A stretch of 64,000 nucleotides of DNA from an uncultured bacterium (GTDB lineage Bacteria > Cloacimonadota > Cloacimonadia > Cloacimonadales > Cloacimonadaceae): NCBI GenBank assembly GCA_937960795.1, contig CALGPA010000002.1, forward strand, positions 30,377-94,376, given 5' to 3'. Every line of letters starts with the position of its first letter. Within the stretch, counting starts at the first letter, position 1. The notes beneath the pieces were generated by a model, which ran no database searches, was not told the origin of the DNA, and saw only the letters and a program-made list of their open reading frames with translations. This document shows positions 55,481 to 63,116 of this stretch, in pieces. A program made the translations under genes and the position numbers.

Positions 55481-56899
55481 ATGAAAAAAGGAAAAGTTCT
55501 TATCCTAGAAGATGATGTCGTTTTAGCAGATCAGATAGCCCTTGTCCTAAACAGATATTCATATGAGGTCTTGGTCACGCCAAACTCAGATATATTCTTT
55601 GAGGAGCTTCGTATATTCAATCCTGATGTCATACTTTTGGATGTCTACCTGGTAGGAAGCAAACTCAATGGCATACAGGTACTTAAGCAGTTAAAAGAGA
55701 AAATGGACTTGAACTATAAGGTCATAGTCATTTCCGGAGAAGTGACTACCGCCCAAGTTCAAGAGATCCGAGCCTTGGGAGCATATCATTTCATTGAAAA
55801 GGGTGGAAGCTTTAGCACAAACCAGCTGCTGCTACATATCGACAACGCGATCACACTCAAAAGACAAGAGGAAGAACACATCGGTTTGCAGATTGAGTAC
55901 ATCAATCTAAAGAAGCAGTTTACCAGATCTTTTCCATTAATTGGTGAGTCTGAGGCTATCAAAAAAGTCAGGGATCAGATCCATAAACTTGCTGAGGTTG
56001 ACGAAGATCTCTTCTTGGTCGGAGAGACCGGGACCGGGAAAGAAGTGGCCGCAAACTATTATTACATCAGTTCACGACGCTTTGGTAAGCCATTTCACAC
56101 TCTAAATTGCTCGACCCTGACCGAAACGTATATCGAGAGTGAGCTCTTTGGCCATATGAAGGGAAGTCTTCCAAATGCCACCGGTAACAAGATTGGTTTC
56201 TTTGAAGAATGCAGCAATGGCCTCCTTTTTTTGGACGAGGTGACTCATCTGAACCCATTATCACAATCCAAGATACTTCGTGCAATCGAAAACAAAGAGA
56301 TTCAGGTCGTCGGTGGTGCAATGAAGAAGGTGAATACCCGGCTCATCTTTGCAACAAATTCTACCATGAACAGACTGGTAAATTCGGAGTCTTTTCGCAA
56401 GGACCTGCTCTTTAGGATCGAAGGGAACATTGTAGAGCTGCCTCCGCTCAGAGAAAGGGGAGATGACATCCTGCTGCTCATGAGTTTTTTCCTGACCAAC
56501 TTCTCAGTCAAATACAATATCAATGATCAACTGGACCTTGTGAGCCTCAAGGATTCGCTTTTGGCATATGACTGGCCGGGCAACATTCGGGAGCTTAGAA
56601 ACTTTTGTAAGTTCATCATGATCAATGAAGAGAATATCACAAATTCGATCATCATGAAGCATCTGGAGCACAAGATTAATGGCTTTGAGCCTGAGCGCGA
56701 TGTCGATACCTCCAAGTATATGCATATTCGAAACCTAAAAGAAAGCATGGCAGAATATGAAAAAGATTATCTTTTGTACCATCTGGAACGCAATAAGTGG
56801 CAAGTCTCAAAAACCGCTCGTAGCATAGGCATAGAGCGTACGACGCTGTACAAAAAGATCAAACAGCTTGGCATAAACACTCGAGGGGTTGAAGAATAA
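55481..56899 (+). CDS. NtrC-like response regulator lacking the GAFTGA loop
   Basis: 472 residues. Receiver (1-125; acidic pair 11-12, phospho-acceptor Asp 54 in ILLDVYLVG), AAA+ domain (about 150-395; Walker A GETGTGKE 181-188, Walker B LFLDE 249-253, arginine-finger region FRKDLLFRIEG) and a Fis-type helix-turn-helix (about 430-468; WQVSKTARSIGIERTTLYKKI). The loop that contacts sigma-54, normally GAFTGA after ELFGHxKG, reads GSLPNA (228-233). So ATPase and DNA-binding parts look intact, but sigma-54 activation is doubtful; it may act as a repressor or through another partner. It directly follows the glucan genes and abuts the YbbR gene. Confidence 0.92.
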   Translation: MKKGKVLILEDDVVLADQIALVLNRYSYEVLVTPNSDIFFEELRIFNPDVILLDVYLVGSKLNGIQVLKQLKEKMDLNYKVIVISGEVTTAQVQEIRALGAYHFIEKGGSFSTNQLLLHIDNAITLKRQEEEHIGLQIEYINLKKQFTRSFPLIGESEAIKKVRDQIHKLAEVDEDLFLVGETGTGKEVAANYYYISSRRFGKPFHTLNCSTLTETYIESELFGHMKGSLPNATGNKIGFFEECSNGLLFLDEVTHLNPLSQSKILRAIENKEIQVVGGAMKKVNTRLIFATNSTMNRLVNSESFRKDLLFRIEGNIVELPPLRERGDDILLLMSFFLTNFSVKYNINDQLDLVSLKDSLLAYDWPGNIRELRNFCKFIMINEENITNSIIMKHLEHKINGFEPERDVDTSKYMHIRNLKESMAEYEKDYLLYHLERNKWQVSKTARSIGIERTTLYKKIKQLGINTRGVEE

Positions 56900-57766
56900 A
56901 TGCTCAAGGACAATCTTGGTTTACGCGTTTTTGCGATGTTTTTGGCTGTTATCCTGTGGATGCAGTCAATTCTGGTGTCAGAGCAAAGAAGCGTTGTCTC
57001 GTTCCCACTTACTCTTCGCGATGTTCCTCTGGGAATCACTTTAGAAAACATTCCGGAGCAGCTTTCCTTCAATGTTCGCGGCAAGGGCTTGGATATACTG
57101 CGTATGATACTCAGCAAGCCCACTGTGTCGATCGACGCCAGCATGATCTCAGTCAATACAGATCAGATACCTTTGCAAGACTACATCATAGATTTGCCCG
57201 AAAACATCAACGTGAGCTTCCTGGGTCCCAGCGACGCTGAACTGCTAAATATCCAGGCTGATGTTTTTCATCAAAAGTCAGTTCCCATCAGACTTGACTT
57301 TGCAAACACATACACCCAAAATAGACTTTCTGAGATGACATATCGGATCACACCGGAAACTGTGACGATCTTCGGCTCCAGATCCAGACTCCAGAACATC
57401 AGCATGATTCTCACTCAATCCATCGATCAGGAGATACTCAGTGCCGGAAGAGCGGAGATAAACCTGGTGCTGCCTTATGATGATGTGTCCTTGTCGGAGG
57501 ATAGTGTTACACTCAGCATATCCGGGATACAAGAAGCAACCAGAGTCTTTACTGATGTATCCCTTCCTGCAGGCCATATCCCTTCCCGAATTGCCGTCAG
57601 ATTGCAAGCTCCGGCGTCGATACTGGAAAGGATCAGTGAAGACGACATTGCTGCATCTGTGATGGTAAATGCCGATGAATCCGGCCTGTATCCGATCATG
57701 ATTGTGGTGCCGGAAAACGTGCAGGTCATTGCCGTAACTCCTGATCGAGTAAGGAAACGCCAATGA
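56900..57766 (+). CDS. YbbR-domain protein (CdaR-like)
   Basis: 288 residues. One N-terminal membrane helix in the typical YbbR opening (KDNLGLRVFAMFLAVILWMQS), then YbbR beta repeats (VSFPLTLRDVPLGITLENIPEQLSFNVRGKG; VPIRLDFANTY...PETVTIFGSRSRLQNI; FTDVSLPAGHIPSRIAVRLQAP). In Firmicutes the homologue CdaR regulates the c-di-AMP cyclase CdaA, but no cdaA is adjacent here. It starts one base after the regulator stop and overlaps tsaD by four bases. Confidence 0.85.
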   Translation: MLKDNLGLRVFAMFLAVILWMQSILVSEQRSVVSFPLTLRDVPLGITLENIPEQLSFNVRGKGLDILRMILSKPTVSIDASMISVNTDQIPLQDYIIDLPENINVSFLGPSDAELLNIQADVFHQKSVPIRLDFANTYTQNRLSEMTYRITPETVTIFGSRSRLQNISMILTQSIDQEILSAGRAEINLVLPYDDVSLSEDSVTLSISGIQEATRVFTDVSLPAGHIPSRIAVRLQAPASILERISEDDIAASVMVNADESGLYPIMIVVPENVQVIAVTPDRVRKRQ

Positions 57767-58773
57767 GCTTGATTTTGGCTTTTGAATCCTCCTGTGACGA
57801 CACTTCCGTAGCGATATTAGATACGGATTACAAGGTTCTTGCGAATCTCATCTCATCTCAGCCCGAGCACCTAGATTTTGGAGGCGTTCTGCCAGAGCTA
57901 GCTTCCCGTCTGCACATGAAGAACATCATGCATCTTTCGGATTTGGCCTTGAGTCAAGCCGGAGTGACTCTCAATCAGATAGACGCTATAGCGGTGTCCA
58001 TCAATCCCGGACTCATCGGCTCTCTGATAGTCGGCCTCTCCTTTGCCAAAAGCCTCGCTTGGGGGCTGGGCAAACCGCTGATTACTGTGAATCATCTTTT
58101 AAGCCATGTGTTTGCGAATTACATTGACCACCCGCGGCTGGAGACGCCCTTTTTGGCTTTGGTAGTATCCGGAGGGCACACAGAGCTTGTGCATTTCAAG
58201 ACTGATAGGGATTTTGAAGTCGTGGGTAAGACACTAGATGATGCCGCCGGAGAGACTTTTGACAAAGCTGCCAAGCTCATGGGCTTGGGTTTCCCGGGAG
58301 GTCCCATCATCGACAAGCTGGCAAAAGGAGGTGACCCCAAGTTCATCAAGCTGCCCTATCCGCTTCCGCAAAAGGATAACTTCAATTTCAGCTATAGCGG
58401 GCTTAAGACAGCTATCCGAACATACATCAAGAGCCAAGAGCCTGATCTTTTGATCAAGCACCAAACCGACATTGCCGCAAGTATCCAGGAAGCCATCGTG
58501 AACCCACTGATAAACAAGACAGTAAGGAAAGCTCAAGAGCTTCAGCTTGATCGAATCCTCATAGCAGGAGGAGTAGCTGCAAACAGCGCTCTGCGTAGTG
58601 GACTACTTAAGAAAGCGGGTGCCTGCAAGATCCAAGTATATTATCCAAGCCTCAAGCTATGTATGGACAATGCCGCGATGGTCGCCGCTGCAGCCATTCC
58701 AAAATATAAAGCGGGACTCTTTGCAAAGCTGGATGTGAACGCAAACTCAATCAAGGGAACACGTCTGCTATAG
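57763..58773 (+). CDS. tsaD: tRNA N6-adenosine threonylcarbamoyltransferase
   Basis: 336 residues. ASKHA fold with LAFESSCDDTSVAIL, metal-site histidines in ELASRLHMKNIMHL, NHLLSHVFANYID, the family loop FLALVVSGGHTELV, and DDAAGETFDKAAKLMGLGFPGGP. It transfers the threonylcarbamoyl group to A37 of tRNAs that read ANN codons; universally conserved. The ATG overlaps the YbbR stop. The run ends here; a 195-base gap follows. Confidence 0.96.
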   Translation: MSLILAFESSCDDTSVAILDTDYKVLANLISSQPEHLDFGGVLPELASRLHMKNIMHLSDLALSQAGVTLNQIDAIAVSINPGLIGSLIVGLSFAKSLAWGLGKPLITVNHLLSHVFANYIDHPRLETPFLALVVSGGHTELVHFKTDRDFEVVGKTLDDAAGETFDKAAKLMGLGFPGGPIIDKLAKGGDPKFIKLPYPLPQKDNFNFSYSGLKTAIRTYIKSQEPDLLIKHQTDIAASIQEAIVNPLINKTVRKAQELQLDRILIAGGVAANSALRSGLLKKAGACKIQVYYPSLKLCMDNAAMVAAAAIPKYKAGLFAKLDVNANSIKGTRLL

Positions 58774-58968
58774 TTGATCTATGATCATGATGGACATAGT
58801 CACAGCTGTTTTGGCATGCTTTTCAACAATGCAAAAGATGGAGATCATAATGGCATGATAGGCAGTGACAAAGCCACTTGTGTGTCGTCTGAGTGTAAGA
58901 TTTTCCTTGTCTTTTTTTCAATGCACTAAATAACGGGAACAAAGAATAATCCTAAGAGGAAAAAGGAA

Positions 58969-60165
58969 ATGAATCTATCAAGCAGAGCTCAAAACGTGCA
59001 AGCTTCCCCGATTCGGAAGCTGATGCCTTACGCCATTGGCGCTAAAGCAAAGGGTATCAAAGTATATCATCTGAATATCGGACAACCGGATATTCCCACA
59101 CCTCCGCAGATGATCCAAGTCTATCATGAGTTTTCAGACAAAGTGCTGGCCTATGGACCTTCTCAGGGACTTGATATCTATCAAGGAAGCCTGGTTCGAT
59201 ATTACAACAAGCATGATATCAAGCTTGAAAAGAGGGATATCATCGTCACCACGGCAGGTAGTGAAGCGATCACTTTTGCCATGCTGGTAGTAGCAAATGA
59301 AGGAGATGAGATTATCGTCCCGGAACCATTTTATACAAATTACAATGGCTTTGCTACAATGGCATCGATCAATATTCGTCCCATTACCACTCATGCTGAA
59401 GACGGATTTGCTTTGCCGGATGTATCAGAATTTGAGAAACTGATCAATAACAAGACTCGCGCCATTATGCTATGCAATCCCGGCAATCCAACGGGCACGG
59501 TGTATAGCAGAGAAGATCTCATTCGCATCGCGGAGCTTTGCAAAGAGCACAGCATTTACCTTATCTCAGATGAAGTATACAGGGAGTTCATCTATGATGG
59601 CTTGACTCACACCAGCGTACTCTCACTTCCCGGATTTGAAGAGCAGACCATCATGGTGGATAGTGTTTCAAAACGCTATTCTGCCTGCGGAGCTCGCATC
59701 GGCTGCATGATTTCAAAAAACCGTGCAGTCATGGAGGCAACTCTGAAGTTTGCTCAGGCTCGTCTATGCCCGCCAACTGTGGATCAGTTAGCTGCAAATG
59801 CGTGCGTCTATCTTCCTGATAGCTATTTTGATGAGATGGTCTCTGAGTATCAATCCCGCAGAGATCTCGTCTTTGAGGAGATCTCATCGATAGAAGGTGT
59901 AATCTGCAAAAGGCCATCAGGAGCCTTTTATGTAGTTGCAAAACTTCCCATTGAGGACGCCGAAGACTTTGTGATTTGGCTTTTGTCAGAATACCATCTG
60001 GACAATGAGACAGTCATGGCTGCTCCTGCGGAAGGCTTTTATGCCACTCCCGGATTGGGGCGCAATGAACTTCGCTTGGCCTATATTCTCAACAAGGAAG
60101 AGCTTAAAAAAGCCATGAAGATCTTCAAAGAAGGCCTGAAGGAATACCGTAAGATAAAGAAGTAA
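58969..60165 (+). CDS. Class I/II PLP-dependent aminotransferase (aspartate aminotransferase-like)
   Basis: 398 residues. Fold type I motifs: VYHLNIGQPDIPTPPQM, ITFAMLVVANEGDEIIVPEPFY, MLCNPGNPTGTVYSRED, YLISDEVYREFIYDG, the PLP lysine in VDSVSKRYSACGARIGC and a C-terminal LRLAYILN arginine for the substrate carboxylate. Many such enzymes act on aspartate, alanine or aromatic amino acids; specificity is not readable. Strong AAAAAGGAA site before ATG 58969. A possible promoter (TTGTCT, 16 bases, AATAAC) lies about 50 bases upstream. Confidence 0.92.
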   Translation: MNLSSRAQNVQASPIRKLMPYAIGAKAKGIKVYHLNIGQPDIPTPPQMIQVYHEFSDKVLAYGPSQGLDIYQGSLVRYYNKHDIKLEKRDIIVTTAGSEAITFAMLVVANEGDEIIVPEPFYTNYNGFATMASINIRPITTHAEDGFALPDVSEFEKLINNKTRAIMLCNPGNPTGTVYSREDLIRIAELCKEHSIYLISDEVYREFIYDGLTHTSVLSLPGFEEQTIMVDSVSKRYSACGARIGCMISKNRAVMEATLKFAQARLCPPTVDQLAANACVYLPDSYFDEMVSEYQSRRDLVFEEISSIEGVICKRPSGAFYVVAKLPIEDAEDFVIWLLSEYHLDNETVMAAPAEGFYATPGLGRNELRLAYILNKEELKKAMKIFKEGLKEYRKIKK

Positions 60166-60168
60166 TCT

Positions 60169-60771
60169 ATGAGTGATAAGATTCTGGCGCGTTATATCTT
60201 GGAAGGCTTGATGCACAATGTCAATAACCATATGAATCTGATCTTAGGTTATTCGCAGAAGCTGAGCAAGAGCCATCCCGAGATCAAAGAAGCTCAAAAG
60301 ATTTTCAATGCCGGGATCTTGATCGATGATGCCTTGAAGGATCTTTCCCGCCAGCTTTGGGAGAGATCCTTCTCATATTATGAGGAACTTGACCTCTGCT
60401 CCTGGCTGCAAGCTGAGCTTGACTATCTACAGAACTACCTGCCGATCAAGCACCAAGTGGTTTTTGAGATTAACAACATAGTCGAAAGCAAACAGGTTTT
60501 TATCTCAAAGCTTGATTTGGCAATGTGGTATGAATCCCGCTTGCTTATTCTAAGCGGAATGGCACAGACCATGAAGCTCAAAACAGGAGTGATCGATCAT
60601 GAAGGAAATCCCGCTTTGTATCTCGCTTTTTCTCTCGAGCTATCCCCGGAGCAAATTGATGAGCTCCTAGCGGAACTGGTCTGTGAATTGATCGGAGACA
60701 GGCACTTTCCAATCATTTCCCGGTGGGATAATCAAAACAAACAACTGCTTGGAGTGATCCATGAAAGATAA
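60169..60771 (+). CDS. Histidine kinase-like protein without a recognisable ATPase domain
   Basis: 200 residues. The N-terminus resembles a HisKA dimerisation helix: LEGLMHNVNNHMNLILGYSQKL, with His 16 at the place of the phospho-acceptor and the NN..I.GY pattern of NtrB-type kinases. The remaining ~130 residues lack N, G1 and G2 ATP-binding boxes. It overlaps the NtrC-type regulator gene by 11 bases, so it is almost surely its partner: a phosphotransfer/phosphatase helper or a degenerate kinase. It starts three bases after the aminotransferase stop. The kinase link is by pattern and context only. Confidence 0.65.
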   Translation: MSDKILARYILEGLMHNVNNHMNLILGYSQKLSKSHPEIKEAQKIFNAGILIDDALKDLSRQLWERSFSYYEELDLCSWLQAELDYLQNYLPIKHQVVFEINNIVESKQVFISKLDLAMWYESRLLILSGMAQTMKLKTGVIDHEGNPALYLAFSLELSPEQIDELLAELVCELIGDRHFPIISRWDNQNKQLLGVIHER

Positions 60772-62176
60772 ACACAGTATACTGATCGTTGATGACTCGC
60801 AGGACAGCTTGGATCTGATTAGTTCCCAACTGATTGGAACATATACTGTGACTGCTGTAACCAGTCTGACCGAAGCCCGACAAAAGCTGGAATCAAGCAG
60901 ATTTCATGTAGCGATTGTGGATCTAGTCTTGCCCGGTGAAAACGGCTTGGATCTGATCAGCGAGATATCCATAAAATATCCTTATACTGCGGTGATTGCC
61001 GTGAGCGGACAGGCGTCCATCGGCACTGCTGTTCAAGCCATGAAGCTCGGTGCCGGAGAATTCATCGAAAAGCCAATCCGAAATCTTGATCTTATCAATA
61101 TCCTAGTCGAAAAGACACTTCAAGCCCAATGGCTGATCCAAGAGAATAGACGGCTTAGCGCGATGGTGCACAAGGAGCTCGATACTGATCTCATCATCGG
61201 AAACAGCACCCCCATTCAAAGCTTGATCCAGAAGGTTAAGAAGATTGCGGCATTGGACACCTTGGCTCTCATCACCGGAGAAACAGGCGTGGGGAAGAGC
61301 GTCTTTGCCGAATTGATCCATAGAAACAGTCCTAGACGTCAAAACAAGATGGTTTCTGTCAATTGCGGCAGCCTTACCGAGACGCTTTTGGAGAGCCTGC
61401 TGTTTGGGCATAAGCGTGGAGCTTTCACCGATGCTCATCGGGACAAGATTGGATACTTTCAGGAAGCAAATGGTGGCACCTTGTTTTTGGACGAGATAAC
61501 CGAGACCTCTTTAGCTTTCCAAGTGAAGCTGCTCAAGGTTCTGGAAAGTGGCATTTTCCGAGCAGTCGGAGGCGACAGTGATCTTTCCACGGATACCCGG
61601 ATTATCGTAGCTACAAACAAGGATATCAAAGCCATGGTAGAGCAAGGGACTTTTCGAGAGGATCTATACTATCGTCTGAATGTGATCACTCTTCATATAC
61701 CCCCCCTCAGGGAAAGGCGGGATGATATACGCATCCTGGCCAGTTCATTCTTGCAAGAGTTTTGCAAAAAATATCACAAAAACGAGCTGAAGCTTTCCCC
61801 GGGTGTGCTATCCATCCTGCTCAACCACGAGTGGAAAGGCAATGTAAGAGAACTTAGAAATGCCATTGAACATGCCGTGATCCTGGCAGAAAACAAAGTC
61901 ATTCAGCCTGAAGACTTGCCGGAGAACCTCGAGCTTAAGGTTGAAGATCCTGAGATCATGCCGGATTTGATCAATGTCAAATGGGCAGAAGCAAAAGAGA
62001 TATTTAGCAGGCGATACATCGAGAACCTCTTGTCCAAAACCAAAGGGAATATCCAGCGAGCTGCAGCCATCGCGGATGTGACCCGTGAGAATCTGTACAA
62101 GAAATGCCTAAAGTTGGATATCGATTGGCGCGAATATCGAAAATCAGTTCAATCAAATAATGGTGGTGAGAAATGA
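60761..62176 (+). CDS. NtrC-family sigma-54 activator response regulator
   Basis: 471 residues. Receiver (1-120; Asp 54 in AIVDLVLPGENG, conserved Lys in FIEKPIRNLD), AAA+ domain (about 145-390) with Walker A GETGVGKS (173-180), the sigma-54 loop as GAFTDA (220-225, the common one-letter variant of GAFTGA), Walker B LFLDE and WKGNVRELRNAIEHAV, and a Fis-type helix-turn-helix (about 425-465; NIQRAAAIADVTRENLYKKC). It should activate sigma-54 promoters, presumably including transport genes. Its stop overlaps the first permease gene by ATGA. Confidence 0.93.
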   Translation: MKDKHSILIVDDSQDSLDLISSQLIGTYTVTAVTSLTEARQKLESSRFHVAIVDLVLPGENGLDLISEISIKYPYTAVIAVSGQASIGTAVQAMKLGAGEFIEKPIRNLDLINILVEKTLQAQWLIQENRRLSAMVHKELDTDLIIGNSTPIQSLIQKVKKIAALDTLALITGETGVGKSVFAELIHRNSPRRQNKMVSVNCGSLTETLLESLLFGHKRGAFTDAHRDKIGYFQEANGGTLFLDEITETSLAFQVKLLKVLESGIFRAVGGDSDLSTDTRIIVATNKDIKAMVEQGTFREDLYYRLNVITLHIPPLRERRDDIRILASSFLQEFCKKYHKNELKLSPGVLSILLNHEWKGNVRELRNAIEHAVILAENKVIQPEDLPENLELKVEDPEIMPDLINVKWAEAKEIFSRRYIENLLSKTKGNIQRAAAIADVTRENLYKKCLKLDIDWREYRKSVQSNNGGEK

Positions 62177-63108
62177 AAACTAAATGGAAGATTTCCCCGT
62201 ATCTATATCTGTTACCTGCTTTGGTGATCGTAATAGCTTTCCGCTTGGTCCCAATCGTGATGAGTCTCCTACTCTCATTTTTCGATTGGTCCCTCCAGGG
62301 AACCGGAAACTTCATTGGCCTAGAAAACTATCAAACTATGCTCAAGGATCCTGTCTTCTGGCAATCCATGGGCAACACCTTCTGGCTCGTGATTGTCTTG
62401 GTGCCGGCATCGATTGTGTTTTCACTGATGTTTGCAGTACTGCTAAATAGGATAAAGTACTTCAAGAGTCTGTTTCGGATAGTCTATTTTATGCCGTTTG
62501 TGACGTCTTTGGTGGCCGTGTCAATCGTCTGGAAACTGATCTTCAATGAACAGACCGGTCTGATGAACACATTTTTGGGATATGTAGGGATATCTCCCCA
62601 AGGCTGGCTGGCAGAGTCCCGCGGAATCTTCCTCTTAATGTTTGAAGGCTCTGGAATAGAGAATCTACCAAGATTCTTTCATGGCCCCTCACAAGCACTT
62701 TTTGCCATCATCATCATGACGGTTTGGAAAGGCCTAGGCTACAATACTATCATCTACTTAGCCGGCCTACAAAACATATCCAAGGTATACTATGAAGCTG
62801 CCGAGATTGATGGTGCCAGCAAAGGCAGACAGTTTTGGAACATCACTGTTCCACTCATCTCGCCGACCACCTTTTATGTACTTATTATGACTACTATTAC
62901 CAGCTTTCAGACTTTCTCGCAGATCTATCTGATGACCGACAAAGGCGGTCCGCTAAATACCACCAAGCTCATCGTTTACTATATATACGAGAAAGGTTTT
63001 GACGTGCTTGAGATGGGCTATGCATCAGCTGTAGCTCTGGCACTCTTTGTTTTGATCTTGGCGCTTACTATCTTCCAGCGCAGAATGGAAAAACACGTTA
63101 ATTACTAG
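62173..63108 (+). CDS. Carbohydrate ABC transporter permease (MalF/UgpA type)
   Basis: 311 residues, six hydrophobic segments, with PALVIVIAFRLVPIVMSLLLSFFDW at the start and the EAA coupling loop YEAAEIDGASKGRQFWNITVPLISP. A stretch between helices (about 145-175; SRGIFLLMFEGSGIENLPRF) is longer than in typical family members. It is the first of two permeases of a sugar importer; the binding protein and ATPase lie outside the window. It is translationally coupled to the NtrC-type regulator. Confidence 0.9.
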   Translation: MKTKWKISPYLYLLPALVIVIAFRLVPIVMSLLLSFFDWSLQGTGNFIGLENYQTMLKDPVFWQSMGNTFWLVIVLVPASIVFSLMFAVLLNRIKYFKSLFRIVYFMPFVTSLVAVSIVWKLIFNEQTGLMNTFLGYVGISPQGWLAESRGIFLLMFEGSGIENLPRFFHGPSQALFAIIIMTVWKGLGYNTIIYLAGLQNISKVYYEAAEIDGASKGRQFWNITVPLISPTTFYVLIMTTITSFQTFSQIYLMTDKGGPLNTTKLIVYYIYEKGFDVLEMGYASAVALALFVLILALTIFQRRMEKHVNY

Positions 63109-63116
63109 GGGGAGAA

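Noticed and set aside
58810..58840. Sigma-54 promoter (TGGCATG...TGC) before the aminotransferase gene
   Set aside because: The GG to GC distance is several bases too long for a -24/-12 element.
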